A DNA stretch of 64,000 bases from Allofrancisella inopinata (GTDB lineage: Bacteria > Pseudomonadota > Gammaproteobacteria > Francisellales > Francisellaceae), in contig NZ_CP038241.1 in assembly GCF_012222965.1 (NCBI RefSeq), forward strand, positions 806,001 through 870,000, given 5' to 3'. Positions within the stretch are counted from its first letter, which is position 1, and every line of letters starts with the position of its first letter. A program made the translations under genes and the position numbers. Shown here piece after piece: positions 1 through 9,280 of this stretch. The notes below the pieces were generated by a model. That model was not told the origin of the DNA, did not search any database, and was given only the letters and a program-made list of their open reading frames with translations.

Positions 1-564
1 TACTTTATTAAGGTCTTTAGCAATTATTTGGGGAGATGTTTTATTTAAATTATCTCTAAGGTTGATATTATTTATAGCTGGTTCATCTGCAGTAATTATA
101 GTATCTCTATCACCTAGAGATTGGATAAACTTGTTTAAATTTTTTAAACCGCCTAATTTTTTAATTAGCAAATTAGCAGCAGTATTATCGCTTAACATTG
201 TGGCTTTACTTAATTCTGTTATAGTTAGTTTTTTGTCTATATTTTTAGATGTTATTGGAGTGTATCCAATAATGTCGTTTTCGTTGATTTTTATTTTTTC
301 ATTGAGAAGGTTCGGGGTCACCATACTTTCTTTAAGTACTGCTCCAACTACTAAAAATTTATAAACGCTACAAATAGGAAAGTGAAATTTTTCATTATAC
401 CCGAAGTTGCTTTTGTCATTATAATCAATTAAATATACTCCAATTTTACCACCATATTGTGTTTCTAGTTTAGTTATTTGATTTGATATCTCAATACTAT
501 TTGAAGTAGCAAAAGTTATAGTAATGTATATTAGGCTAGCTAAAAAAATAATTATTTTCTTCAT
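1..564 (-). CDS. Class A beta-lactamase, FTU-like (3' end cut by window edge)
   Basis: The first 188 codons of a minus-strand gene that runs off the left edge. It starts at ATG 564 with a hydrophobic signal peptide (MKKIIIFLASLIYITITFA), so the product is periplasmic. The class A motifs appear in order: SVYK (the SxxK nucleophile motif), SDN, and EPAIN in the position of the ExxLN omega-loop motif. The KTG motif lies beyond the window. Class A enzymes hydrolyse the beta-lactam ring through an acyl-serine intermediate. Francisella carries a chromosomal enzyme of this class (FTU), which fits the other genes here. The start lies 4 bp after the stop of the Dsb-like gene, so pilD, dsb and bla are probably one transcript. 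The family is clear; the exact subfamily is inferred. Confidence 0.87.
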   Translation of the reverse strand, partial: MKKIIIFLASLIYITITFATSNSIEISNQITKLETQYGGKIGVYLIDYNDKSNFGYNEKFHFPICSVYKFLVVGAVLKESMVTPNLLNEKIKINENDIIGYTPITSKNIDKKLTITELSKATMLSDNTAANLLIKKLGGLKNLNKFIQSLGDRDTIITADEPAINNINLRDNLNKTSPQIIAKDLNKV

Positions 565-568
565 GGGT

Positions 569-1414
569 TTAAAACTGATCAGAGGTTAAAAGTAAAAATT
601 CATTAAGTTTTTTAACATTTTCTTTTTTAGCTACAGTAGCATTGGTAAGTGGAAGTTTATTGCCACCAGATACTTTAAGAGCCCCTTGAGAAGTTTTGTA
701 AATAATAGTTGGAAAACCACTTATATGTTTAGATAACTTAAGGTTACCAGAGGTTTTTTGATTAGTTTCAGTGAGTTTTTTGTTATATTTTTTATCTTGA
801 TAGAATTGCAAAAGAGCTTTCAATGGGTTTTCTGAGTTAAAAAAGCTATTAACGATATTTGTGCTGTTGTTTAATGCGCCAACTGGTATCCAACGTACAG
901 CTAATAAGCCTTTTTTTATAGCTGGTTGAGTAGCATCAAAGAGAGTACTACAATGACTACAACTAGGATCTATAATAGCGTAAAACTTATGAGCAGCAGT
1001 ATCACTTCCTTGTTGAATATAAGAAGCATTTTTCTTTATTTCCAAATAAAGGTTGTTCGCAGTATCATCTGAAGTGAAGTAACTTATATAAATTTGGTTA
1101 AGATTAGTCAGTGTATTTTCGTTTCTATTCCAAGCTAGAAGCTCACCATTTACTATTACGCTACCATCATCACTTGTAAATGTGACCGTACGCTTTTTAG
1201 GATCTTTTTTATCCTCAAGAACATATCCTTGTAAGTTTATTCCCGTATCGAAAGTTTTTATGATTTTGTATTGTGGAAACGCTTGTTGGACAATAAATAA
1301 ACCTTGTTTATTGTTTGAGATACTAGCATTTATTCTAAAAGTATTAAAGATGTATAAAAGTAATACTAATATTATAACTATTAATATTAGGATAGTGAAA
1401 TTTCTCTTTGACAT
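569..1414 (-). CDS. DsbC/DsbG-like thiol:disulfide interchange protein
   Basis: This 281-residue protein has an N-terminal membrane anchor or uncleaved signal (residues about 7-25) followed by a periplasmic domain. The active-site CxxC is CSHC in IIDPSCSHCSTLF, and the cis-proline loop is SGFPTIIY. Both are typical of the thioredoxin-fold DsbC/DsbG group, which isomerises or protects cysteines of secreted proteins. The middle segment (VNGELLAWNRNENTL) resembles the dimerisation and linker part of DsbG. The start codon is one base after the pilD stop, and the beta-lactamase follows 4 bp downstream, so translation of the three is probably coupled. DsbC and DsbG could not be told apart from sequence alone. 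Confidence 0.8.
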   Translation of the reverse strand: MSKRNFTILILIVIILVLLLYIFNTFRINASISNNKQGLFIVQQAFPQYKIIKTFDTGINLQGYVLEDKKDPKKRTVTFTSDDGSVIVNGELLAWNRNENTLTNLNQIYISYFTSDDTANNLYLEIKKNASYIQQGSDTAAHKFYAIIDPSCSHCSTLFDATQPAIKKGLLAVRWIPVGALNNSTNIVNSFFNSENPLKALLQFYQDKKYNKKLTETNQKTSGNLKLSKHISGFPTIIYKTSQGALKVSGGNKLPLTNATVAKKENVKKLNEFLLLTSDQF

Positions 1415-1415
1415 C

Positions 1416-2285
1416 TCATAGTGAAGACTGAATTAGCATAACATGATTATACCATATATAAAGATTATCTTTAGTAGCTAGATAAAAAATGCTAGCTAAA
1501 ATTATAGAAGGGCCAAAGGCAATAACATTTGTTCTACGTCCAAATAAATTTATTAAACCAGCTATTATTAAGCCAATTATACAGCTAGCAAAGATAGTAT
1601 AAATTAACATCTGATAACCAAACCAAGCACCAATGGCAGCCAAAAGCTTAAAATCACCATAGCCGAAGCCTTCTTTTGCAGTGAAAATTTTATATATCCA
1701 ATATATGCTCCACAATGATAAATAGCCCATGACAGCACCCCATACAGCACTGTTTAAACTGGTAAATATTCCATAGCTATTTATAATTAATCCTATCCAA
1801 ATAAGAGGAAGAGTTAGTTCGTCGGGCAATATATAGTGTTTTAAATCGATTATAAAAAGAGGAATAAAAAAACACAAAAGTAAAATAAGTGCAAAAGCTT
1901 GCCAGCTTACTCCATATAAATAAGTTATGGTACAAAAGCTAATAGCTGATACTAATTCAACTAAAGGATATTGAATGGATATTTTTACTTTACAAAAATA
2001 GCATTTTCCTTTTAGCAAAAACCAGCCTAATATAGGTATATTATGTCTATATTTTAATTTGTTAGAACATTTGGGACATTTTGAGGGTCTTAGGATATTT
2101 TCCTGTTGCTTTACATCTATATCAACAGCTTCGTTATCAATTATATTTAGTATTTCTTTAGCAGTTTTTTCATCTTGCTGCTTTATCATTTCTGGAAGTC
2201 TAAAAGCTAGAACATTTAAAAAACTACCTATGGCAGCACCAAATAGAAAAGCAAAAAAGAGTACTACTAACCCTATATCAAACAT
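1416..2285 (-). CDS. pilD: Type IV prepilin peptidase / N-methyltransferase PilD
   Basis: PilD is an inner-membrane aspartic protease that cleaves the leader of type IV prepilins and methylates the new N-terminus. The 289-residue protein has the expected N-terminal cytoplasmic zinc module with two CxxC pairs (CPKCSNKL and KCYFCKVK), then several hydrophobic segments. The GYGDFKLLAAIGAWFG segment carries one catalytic aspartate; the other is in the loop IDLKHYILPDELTLP. Length and motif order are normal for the family. It serves the pilus whose assembly genes pilMNOPQ lie at 59.6-64 kb. Confidence 0.95.
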   Translation of the reverse strand: MFDIGLVVLFFAFLFGAAIGSFLNVLAFRLPEMIKQQDEKTAKEILNIIDNEAVDIDVKQQENILRPSKCPKCSNKLKYRHNIPILGWFLLKGKCYFCKVKISIQYPLVELVSAISFCTITYLYGVSWQAFALILLLCFFIPLFIIDLKHYILPDELTLPLIWIGLIINSYGIFTSLNSAVWGAVMGYLSLWSIYWIYKIFTAKEGFGYGDFKLLAAIGAWFGYQMLIYTIFASCIIGLIIAGLINLFGRRTNVIAFGPSIILASIFYLATKDNLYIWYNHVMLIQSSL

Positions 2286-2360
2286 TTAAGATAGTTGGTA
2301 AAATTTTAAATAGAGATGATTATATACTATAGTTTATAGTTTTAAAAATATAGTGATTAA

Positions 2361-3776
2361 TTATTTTTTTGTGGTTTTTGCTTTCTCTGTAGCTATTTTT
2401 TTTACTTTCGCTTTGTTAACACCATCAATAGCTGCTATACGGTAAGCTTCTGCCATGGTAGGGTAATTAAAAGTAGTATTTAAGAAATACCTTATGGTAT
2501 TGTGTTCAGCTGGCATAGCTTTGATTGCTTGTCCAATATGAATAATTTCTGATGCTCTATGGCCGAAACAGTGTATACCAAGTATAGCCCCGCTGTCAGG
2601 GTTAAATAAAATTTTAAGCATACCAGTCTTATTTTTAGATATCTGAGCTCTAGCTAACTCTTTGAAATAAGATCTACCCACTTCATATGGGACCCCTTCA
2701 GCTATTAACTCTTGTTCAGTTTTACCAATAGAGCTAATTTCTGGTCTAGTATATATACCAGTAGGTATATCCTCTACTAGTTTATCATTACATGATCCAT
2801 CTATAATATGAGTTGCTGCGAATCTACCTTGGTTAAAAGCAGCTGAAGCTAAAGACGGAGGTCCTATAACATCACCTACAGCATATATATTTGGTACAGA
2901 TGTTTGATAGCTATCATCTACAGTTATTTGTCCTCTGCTTGGATTGATTTGAACTCCTATTTTATCTAAGTTTAAACCTTCAATATTTCCAGAGCGACCA
3001 AGAGCAAATAACACATAGTCAGACTCTATGATCCTTCCTGATTGTAGAGTAATAGTTACATAATCATCATTTGCTTGTATTGATTTATATGTTTCATTAT
3101 TAATTAAATGAATATGTTGATTTATACAAAAGTGGTTAGTGAGGTTTTCAACAATTTCGTCATCTAGAAAAGACATCAGTTTGTCTCTGGTATTGATAAG
3201 ATTAATATGTATGTCTAAGGCTCTCAAAATAGAAGCATATTCACAACCAATAACACCAGCACCGTAAATAGAAATTGATTTAATGTTTTTATCTTGCAAG
3301 GTAAGAATTTTATCGCTATCTAGTATTCTTGGATGAGAAAAATCAATATCCGAAGGGTGGTACGGTCTTGATCCAGTAGCTAATATAAAGTTTTCAGCTG
3401 TAATTATTTCAGTAGAACCATTTTTTCTAGATATTCTTATAGTATGATTATCTTTAAAACTTGCAAAACCATAGTATATATCTATCTCATGGCTTATAAA
3501 TCTATTTTTTTTGATTTCTGTTTGAAGGTCTGCTATTTGGTAAGCGCCTTCTAACATTTTTGGAAAATCATAGTTACCTTTTTGTCCATTCATGCCAATT
3601 TCTCTGGCAATTTGCCTAAGTGTTTTACTAGGAATTGTTCCCCAGTGTGTACAACCTCCACCAAGCGCATCACCTTCGATAATTGCTACTTTTTTACCAT
3701 TTCTAGTAGCTTTCATGGCTGCACCTTCACCTCCAGGGCCACTACCAATAATAATTATGTCATAGTTATATTGCAC
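2361..3776 (-). CDS. sthA: Soluble pyridine nucleotide transhydrogenase SthA
   Basis: SthA is a cytosolic FAD flavoprotein that moves hydride between NADPH and NAD+. The N-terminal FAD-binding fold IIIIGSGPGGEGAAM is followed by GGGCTHWGTIPSKTLR. There the second cysteine of the dihydrolipoamide dehydrogenase redox pair is replaced by Thr, which marks the transhydrogenase branch. A second nucleotide motif (YGAGVIGCEYASI) and the C-terminal dimerisation domain are present. I chose GTG at 3776 because GGAG lies 6 bases upstream; an in-frame TTG at 3788 would overlap that ribosome site. This start gives 471 residues, close to the E. coli protein. Confidence 0.92.
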   Translation of the reverse strand: MQYNYDIIIIGSGPGGEGAAMKATRNGKKVAIIEGDALGGGCTHWGTIPSKTLRQIAREIGMNGQKGNYDFPKMLEGAYQIADLQTEIKKNRFISHEIDIYYGFASFKDNHTIRISRKNGSTEIITAENFILATGSRPYHPSDIDFSHPRILDSDKILTLQDKNIKSISIYGAGVIGCEYASILRALDIHINLINTRDKLMSFLDDEIVENLTNHFCINQHIHLINNETYKSIQANDDYVTITLQSGRIIESDYVLFALGRSGNIEGLNLDKIGVQINPSRGQITVDDSYQTSVPNIYAVGDVIGPPSLASAAFNQGRFAATHIIDGSCNDKLVEDIPTGIYTRPEISSIGKTEQELIAEGVPYEVGRSYFKELARAQISKNKTGMLKILFNPDSGAILGIHCFGHRASEIIHIGQAIKAMPAEHNTIRYFLNTTFNYPTMAEAYRIAAIDGVNKAKVKKIATEKAKTTKK

Positions 3777-3914
3777 GAGTTTCTCCAAAGTTTAAAATTG
3801 CACTATGTACTACTACGCTACGATGATAACATACTATGGAAAATTATGTGAAACAGTTTAATCAATTTGTAGAGGTGTTTTCTGCCTTAAACACAGATTT
3901 ATTATGATATTAAG

Positions 3915-5108
3915 TTAATAGTCTTTTAAGATATTAGATTGTAGAAAATTGTTTGTAATATCAGTGTTTGGAATTTTAATATCCTTAATTATAGTATCAA
4001 ATGCTTTCGTATTATTTTTATCTAGCTTATTTAGATCTATCACTACTGAACTAGCTGGGTTTGAATATGATGACAAATAAAGTATATTTTCATCTAAATC
4101 TTTAATGACAGTATAAGCAGTATGATTATACATTGTTTGATCATTAATTTTCACTATGACAGTGCCTTCTGCAATATCAACGTTGTGTAATATATGGATA
4201 ATTTTTGTTACTAAGCTTTCTTGAAAGGTGCTTTCATTGTTAGAATAGTACGCTAGTATAGCAATCTTAACAAATCTAGATGGTGGCGAATAGTCTCCAG
4301 GTAATCCTAAAAATCCATTTCCTTCACCTAGCCCATTTACTTCTTGGGCAGTTTCTTGTTTATCTTTACTATTTTCGATAAAATCTTTAATTTTTATTTT
4401 AGTTATAGTTTTATTACTCAAGTTTAAATAATTTTTTAGGTTAGTAAGATGCCAATCGTAAGTAGGAGCATTTGTCATTACTTTGATGTTAGAATTTACA
4501 TCATAAAGCTTTACATCTCCATTTACATATTCTACAACTAGACCACCACCTTGCTTGTCTGTGATAAGAAAATGTAATTCTGGAGATATACCATCAACCA
4601 TAGTTGTGCTATCTGACCATACTTTATATTCTTTTAAAGCTTGTCTTACTTGATTAATATTTGCAAATTCACTTAGGATAAAAGTAGTAAATTCGATAAT
4701 AGACACATATTTATTATCATTTTTGCTAACTTTTTGATACTGAGTAAAATTTGGTAAATAGTTAGCGCTAACGCTAAGACCTTGATCATTTTGACCATCT
4801 ATAAGTATGGTTTGACGATCATTTTTAATGCCAGTACCTAAAATGGAGTATTTAGATTTATAAGTTTGTATGGGTAATGCTAAATCAGCTGGAGCTGTTA
4901 GGGATTGTTCAGTATTTTTAGGTATATAAATAACTCTCCAGTCCCAGTCTAAACCCCACTCCATAGTTCGTCCTGAGACTACATGCTGCTTTGCATCAAC
5001 AAGAGTAACAGCAGTACATGCTATTGATTGAGAAATTAAAGCTAAAGGTAGTATTGTTATAGCTATGATTTTTTTAAAATAAAATTTCATACTGATAAGT
5101 TTAAACAT
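3915..5108 (-). CDS. Secreted linear amide C-N hydrolase (choloylglycine hydrolase / Ntn family)
   Basis: The protein has a signal peptide ending in ISQSIA followed at once by Cys (CTAVTLVDAKQHVVSGRTMEW). In the choloylglycine / penicillin V acylase family the mature N-terminal Cys is the nucleophile, and the following Arg in SGRTMEW is conserved. Such enzymes cleave amide bonds in bile salts, penicillin V or acyl-homoserine lactones; the substrate here cannot be told. The 397-residue length fits the family plus signal. A second in-frame ATG at 5090 (six codons in) is an equally good start because the signal peptide proper begins there. It appears to stand alone between sthA and the PLP enzyme gene. 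Confidence 0.82.
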   Translation of the reverse strand: MFKLISMKFYFKKIIAITILPLALISQSIACTAVTLVDAKQHVVSGRTMEWGLDWDWRVIYIPKNTEQSLTAPADLALPIQTYKSKYSILGTGIKNDRQTILIDGQNDQGLSVSANYLPNFTQYQKVSKNDNKYVSIIEFTTFILSEFANINQVRQALKEYKVWSDSTTMVDGISPELHFLITDKQGGGLVVEYVNGDVKLYDVNSNIKVMTNAPTYDWHLTNLKNYLNLSNKTITKIKIKDFIENSKDKQETAQEVNGLGEGNGFLGLPGDYSPPSRFVKIAILAYYSNNESTFQESLVTKIIHILHNVDIAEGTVIVKINDQTMYNHTAYTVIKDLDENILYLSSYSNPASSVVIDLNKLDKNNTKAFDTIIKDIKIPNTDITNNFLQSNILKDY

Positions 5109-5189
5109 TGGTAATTAATGTTAAGGATAATAACATATAGTAGAGTTTTTTTAATAGCCATTTTAGGGATAGGCTTAAAAAGCTAAATA

Positions 5190-6068
5190 CTAATTAGCTA
5201 CTAGTCTACTATATCTATTTAACATGGTAATGTTACCAGATGTGCCACCACAATGAATATATATTATAGGTTTTGGCAATTGATCGTAGTTTTTTAATAA
5301 TACTTTCCATGTGATAGGGTCATATAATAGATCAAATTCGATGTTGGTTTGCTTTAGCAGCTTTTTATATAGTTTATAGTTATCTACATCTAGTTGACCA
5401 AACGTAGATTTGAAGCTTTTTACAAGGATCGTAGGTGGAGTTTGTTTGGGGTCAACTATAAAAAATTGTTTTTTTAAATAATCTTCATCACCAACACAAG
5501 CTACAGTATAAACTTTATTAGGTAAGTATTTTTCCAAATACAAGGCCGTTGTACCTGTGCCTGATGCTACTATTACACTATAATCTTGAAAATTATTTTC
5601 TTTACAATATTTTACTATTTCGTTAGCACATTCTGCTATACCTATTTCAGCATTCGGGTTCCTACCACCTTGATCAAAAAAATAAATATCTTTTGAGTAG
5701 TTTGTATATTCTAATTTTATGCTTTCTAGATTTAAAGGATGTTTGGTTTCAAAAAGTTGCATACCATTATTTAAAGCTAGCTTGAGGTTACCATTTTGGT
5801 GTTGTTTTAGAAACTTTGGTAGAGGTTTAACCCAGTAATGAAACTGCCAATTATTGAGCTTAGCTAATTGTGATAATGCAAGCATAAAATTAGACTGATT
5901 ACCACCAAATGAAACTATAGATTTGACATGCGAGTATTTTTCTGGATTTTTTAAGATATAAGCTAACTTTCTAGCTTTATTTCCTGAAAAAACAGGATGG
6001 TTTAAATCATCTCTCATAATGATAAAACGTTTATTATCAAAAATAATTTTTTGAAAAAGAGATGACAT
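5190..6068 (-). CDS. PLP-dependent ACC deaminase / D-cysteine desulfhydrase family enzyme
   Basis: A 292-residue fold type II pyridoxal-phosphate enzyme. SGNKARKL near residue 29 contains the lysine that binds PLP in this family, and SFGGNQSNFM is the conserved substrate and carboxylate loop. VASGTGTTALYLE corresponds to the phosphate-binding glycine loop. Characterised relatives act as 1-aminocyclopropane-1-carboxylate deaminase or D-cysteine desulfhydrase. The sequence does not allow a choice; D-cysteine desulfhydrase activity is more common in gammaproteobacteria. It is slightly short for the family (about 325-340), mainly at the N-terminus. Confidence 0.78.
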   Translation of the reverse strand: MSSLFQKIIFDNKRFIIMRDDLNHPVFSGNKARKLAYILKNPEKYSHVKSIVSFGGNQSNFMLALSQLAKLNNWQFHYWVKPLPKFLKQHQNGNLKLALNNGMQLFETKHPLNLESIKLEYTNYSKDIYFFDQGGRNPNAEIGIAECANEIVKYCKENNFQDYSVIVASGTGTTALYLEKYLPNKVYTVACVGDEDYLKKQFFIVDPKQTPPTILVKSFKSTFGQLDVDNYKLYKKLLKQTNIEFDLLYDPITWKVLLKNYDQLPKPIIYIHCGGTSGNITMLNRYSRLVAN

Positions 6069-6079
6069 TAGTAATAGAT

Positions 6080-6250
6080 TTACTCTTCTAAAAGCTCAAA
6101 CTCTTCTTTTGTTACACCACAATCAGGACATTCCCAGTCTTCTGGTATATCTTCCCATCTGGTACCTGGCTTAATACCATCTTCTGGCCAACCTTCAGCT
6201 TCATCGTAGATAAAACCACAAACAATGCAAATATATTTTCTGTATTCCAT
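6080..6250 (-). CDS. Rubredoxin
   Basis: A 56-residue reading frame with the full rubredoxin pattern: [18 protein letters not shown] near the N-terminus and [12 protein letters not shown] near the C-terminus. The two CxxC pairs bind a single iron. Conserved aromatic and acidic residues ([16 protein letters not shown]) agree. It is a small cytosolic one-electron carrier. The gene ends 12 bp before the PLP-enzyme start and may share its transcript. Its redox partner is not evident in the window. Confidence 0.95.
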   Translation of the reverse strand: MEYRKYICIVCGFIYDEAEGWPEDGIKPGTRWEDIPEDWECPDCGVTKEEFELLEE

Positions 6251-6337
6251 AACTTTTATTCAAAACTGTGTAAAATAAATATGACCGTATTTTAGCATTA
6301 TAAGAAGTGTATATCTATAAAGATGTGAAGCTAAACG

Positions 6338-6991
6338 TTATTCAAATTTCAAAATTTTATAGTCAATAGGAATACGACTTGTTAGCGGATTTTTTGTACA
6401 TGATTTTGCATGGTTAGCATCGATAAAACGGTACGGTAAATGCTCATCACGCCCCTTTGGAATACCTAGACGTGTCGTTTGAATAATTTCTTGGGGTTTG
6501 TAACCAGTATCGGCTATAAAAAACTGTTGTGAAAATTGTTGTTGATCCCAGTCAGAAACTTTTAAATTTAAGGCACGACAAAGTAGAGTTTGTCCTGACA
6601 TTAATCTATGAATTGAACGTTTCTCTCCATTTGGTAGTGGATTAAGTTGGTGCATGATGTCAAGCATTTGATTACCAGAAAGTTCTCTATAGGGAATAGC
6701 TGATTTGATCAAAACAGCACAACCCTCTCCACAAGCTGAAATATTTAAAGAATCTTTACCACGAGAGTAATACATATAGATTGTTCCAGCTGGCATAAAT
6801 AAGGCTTTACGTTTAAGTGTAAAACCTAAAGAGGCATGACTTCCTTTATCTGTTAACTCATATGCTTCAGTTTCAATAATTTGTGCATAAAGCCAGTGAT
6901 CATTATAGTATCTACAAATGATTTTCCCCAATAAAGCATGAGCTAAAGAAAGCGCACTTTGGTTAAAAAAAGGAGTGTTAACTCTTTGCAT
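6338..6991 (-). CDS. DNA-3-methyladenine glycosylase (AAG/MPG family)
   Basis: This 217-residue base-excision repair enzyme of the mammalian AAG type removes alkylated purines by base flipping. Recognised segments are ALSLAHALLGKIICR at the N-terminus, IIETEAYELTDKGSHASLG with the catalytic Glu and the conserved DxxSHA-type loop, and GTIYMYYSRGKDSLNISA, which contains the intercalating tyrosine region. KGRDEHLPYRFID near the C-terminus is also typical. The start ATG 6991 has an AGAGAG-like ribosome site. The length is normal for bacterial members. Confidence 0.92.
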   Translation of the reverse strand: MQRVNTPFFNQSALSLAHALLGKIICRYYNDHWLYAQIIETEAYELTDKGSHASLGFTLKRKALFMPAGTIYMYYSRGKDSLNISACGEGCAVLIKSAIPYRELSGNQMLDIMHQLNPLPNGEKRSIHRLMSGQTLLCRALNLKVSDWDQQQFSQQFFIADTGYKPQEIIQTTRLGIPKGRDEHLPYRFIDANHAKSCTKNPLTSRIPIDYKILKFE

Positions 6992-7024
6992 AAATTTACT
7001 CTCTTTAATTTTATCCAGTAACCA

Positions 7025-7633
7025 TTATAACTTTGTTTCATCAATAGTAATTTTACGTGTATGATTAGAGAAAAATACAGCTTTTTTATCAATGAAAGTA
7101 TCAGTAATTTCTTTAGGAATATCTTTATCTAGTTTTTTATTAATTAACCGATAAAATGCATCTTTAGCTGTTTCACTAAAACCTTTTTTAAAGTTTTGGT
7201 TTTTTACTTCTTCTGAGCACATTAGGAAATTTTTTATTCTAACTTTTGGGTCTGTGTTACTAGTGCCTGTAATGCAACCATTTGGTGCAGCCGTTGCAAT
7301 GTTAAACCCTTTACGAGTGTAGTAAGCGGCAATACCTTTAAATATTTTATCATTGCTAAATATAGTAATACTAAGATAAGTACGATAGTTACGGTATCTC
7401 TCTACATATTCTCCAACTTTAGCACAAATGTAGCCATCCATATTATCCTTATTTCCTTCACCATAAATGATAGATACTAGCTCAAAATTGTTGTATATTT
7501 GAGTTTTTTTAAAATTAGATTCAAGTTCTTGGCTATTGGTGAAAACTATCACTCTATCAAAATTGCTTTCTGCTACCCCAGCGAAGTTATTGTAATTTTC
7601 TGAATCAACTATAGCTAATCTAAGATATTCCAT
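7025..7633 (-). CDS. Uncharacterised protein with a PIN/NYN-like pattern
   Basis: I do not recognise a named family with certainty. The order of motifs resembles PIN-like/NYN ribonuclease folds: AIVDSENYNNF near the N-terminus (first acidic residue of a metal site), GEGNKDNMDGYICAKVGEYV in the place of the NxxDxxLA element, and IFSNDKIFKGIAAYYTRKGF like the last D-containing strand. If so it would be a metal-dependent RNase. ATG at 7633 is chosen over TTG 7648 because GGAAG lies 8 bases upstream of the ATG. It is read divergently from selO. Confidence 0.45.
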   Translation of the reverse strand: MEYLRLAIVDSENYNNFAGVAESNFDRVIVFTNSQELESNFKKTQIYNNFELVSIIYGEGNKDNMDGYICAKVGEYVERYRNYRTYLSITIFSNDKIFKGIAAYYTRKGFNIATAAPNGCITGTSNTDPKVRIKNFLMCSEEVKNQNFKKGFSETAKDAFYRLINKKLDKDIPKEITDTFIDKKAVFFSNHTRKITIDETKL

Positions 7634-7737
7634 CCAATAAGCTTCCAAAATATATTTTCTTATTATTTTAGCTAAAAGCTATGTTATTGGCTATCTTTTG
7701 TTAAAATGTTACTAAATTAGTAAACATTATACAATCG

Positions 7738-9138
7738 ATGTTAATTCCATTAGAATATAGTTATTTGAGCTTACCAGCAGAATTTTATTCTAAACAATCA
7801 GTTTATAAATATCCAAAAGCAAAGCTATTAGCTTTTAATAACGTATTAGCAAAAGAGCTTGATTTAAAGTTAGAGCAACTAGATGAACCAGAGCTTTTAG
7901 ATTTTCTGCTAGGTCACCAAAGTGAAAACCCAATAGCCCAAGCATATGCTGGGCACCAGTTTGGGCATTTTACAATGCTTGGCGATGGTCGAGCAATACT
8001 TACTGGGGAATATAAAAAGTCAGATGGTACAGTAGTAGACATTCATCTAAAAGGGGCTGGTCTTACTAAATTTTCACGGGGAGGCGATGGAAAAGCAATC
8101 TTAGGACCAATGCTTAGAGAATATATAGTCAGTGAGGCTATGCATAATTTGAATATACCAACCAGCAGAATATTAGCGGTAATAACCACAGGTGAAAATG
8201 TTCAAAGACAATCAGTTGAACAAGGTGCTATAGCTATAAGAGTAGCTAGTAGTCATATAAGGGTTGGAACATTTCAATACGCAGCAATGCTGGGTAAGAA
8301 TTATAGCCAAAGTTTGTTAGATTATACTATAAAAAGGCATAATATTCCTTATGGTGAAAATAAGGCTTTAGGCTTGTTAAATTATGTAATGGATAAGCAA
8401 ACTAGCTTAATTACCCAATGGGAGAGGGTAGGGTTTATTCATGGTGTTATGAATACTGATAATATGACTATTTCAGGTGAAACTATAGACTATGGGCCAT
8501 GTGCATTTATGGATAAATATGATCCGGAAACTGTTTTTAGTTCTATTGATAGAAATGGGCGTTATGCATTTGCAAATCAAGCTCCTATTGGTGGCTGGAA
8601 CATTGCAAGACTTGCAGAAAGCTTATTGAGTTTGATATCTGAAGATGAAAAAGAAGCTATAAGCCTAGCTGAAGAAGCGCTTACTAAATACTCTGAAATT
8701 TATAAAACTAAGTGGCAAAAGATGTTTTTATCAAAGCTTGGTCTGGCTAGTTACCAAAACGAAGATGAAAGTTTAATTTCAGAGCTGTTGATAGAAATGT
8801 ATAAGAATAACCTTGACTATACGAATACATTTTATAATTTATCTTATCAACACTTTGAAGCTTTAAGAAAGCAAGGTTTAGCTAACTGGTTAGATAAATG
8901 GGTTTCTAAGGCTCCAAAAGTTGATACTTTTGATATGAGACAAGTTAATCCATTTGTTATACCTCGTAACCACCAAGTTGAAAAAGCTATTAAATCAGCA
9001 GAAAGTGGTGATTTAGGAGATTTTTATAATTTAAACAAGGCTCTAAAACACCCATACAAATTTGATAAAAAATATCAAAGCTATATGTTAGAGCCCACAG
9101 AAGACCAAATTGTAAAAGCTACTTATTGTGGGACTTAG
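7738..9138 (+). CDS. selO: Protein adenylyltransferase SelO (YdiU/UPF0061)
   Basis: SelO is a pseudokinase-fold enzyme that transfers AMP from ATP to Ser, Thr or Tyr of redox proteins. Family blocks are all present: AYAGHQFGHFTMLGDGRA, the basic nucleotide loop KGAGLTKFSRGGDGKA, RVASSHIRVGTFQYAA, and HGVMNTDNMTISGETIDYGP, which holds the Asn/Asp metal residues. QVNPFVIPRNHQVEKAI is the C-terminal signature. The protein ends in CGT, where some homologues have selenocysteine; here it is Cys. The 466-residue length is close to the bacterial norm of about 480. Confidence 0.94.
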   Translation: MLIPLEYSYLSLPAEFYSKQSVYKYPKAKLLAFNNVLAKELDLKLEQLDEPELLDFLLGHQSENPIAQAYAGHQFGHFTMLGDGRAILTGEYKKSDGTVVDIHLKGAGLTKFSRGGDGKAILGPMLREYIVSEAMHNLNIPTSRILAVITTGENVQRQSVEQGAIAIRVASSHIRVGTFQYAAMLGKNYSQSLLDYTIKRHNIPYGENKALGLLNYVMDKQTSLITQWERVGFIHGVMNTDNMTISGETIDYGPCAFMDKYDPETVFSSIDRNGRYAFANQAPIGGWNIARLAESLLSLISEDEKEAISLAEEALTKYSEIYKTKWQKMFLSKLGLASYQNEDESLISELLIEMYKNNLDYTNTFYNLSYQHFEALRKQGLANWLDKWVSKAPKVDTFDMRQVNPFVIPRNHQVEKAIKSAESGDLGDFYNLNKALKHPYKFDKKYQSYMLEPTEDQIVKATYCGT

Positions 9139-9150
9139 AATTGTCCCATA
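9127..9150 (+). terminator. Weak hairpin over the selO stop codon
   Basis: TGGGAC and GTCCCA flank an 8-base loop that contains the stop codon. The stem can be extended by two weaker pairs and is followed by TTT. The U-run is short, so terminator function is uncertain. Confidence 0.3.
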
Positions 9151-9237
9151 TTTGAGCTTAAATTATAAAAATTATTGTATACAGAGATAGATCACTCTTT
9201 TTTAGTAAAAGGGTTATACATACAATAGATATTTAAG

Positions 9238-9243
9238 TATAAT
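9238..9243 (+). promoter_or_regulatory. Candidate -10 box upstream of the O-antigen ligase-like gene
   Basis: A perfect TATAAT lies 38 bases before the start codon. A poor -35 candidate (TTATAC, from 9214) lies 18 bases upstream. In DNA this AT-rich such matches are common, so support is modest. Confidence 0.3.
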
Positions 9244-9280
9244 AGCTTTTAATTCGGTCTAAATTTATACCAGATATATC

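Noticed and set aside
62-364. Plus-strand frame of 100 codons
   Set aside because: It lies antisense to the beta-lactamase, which has recognisable SxxK, SDN and ExxxN motifs; the plus frame has no family features.
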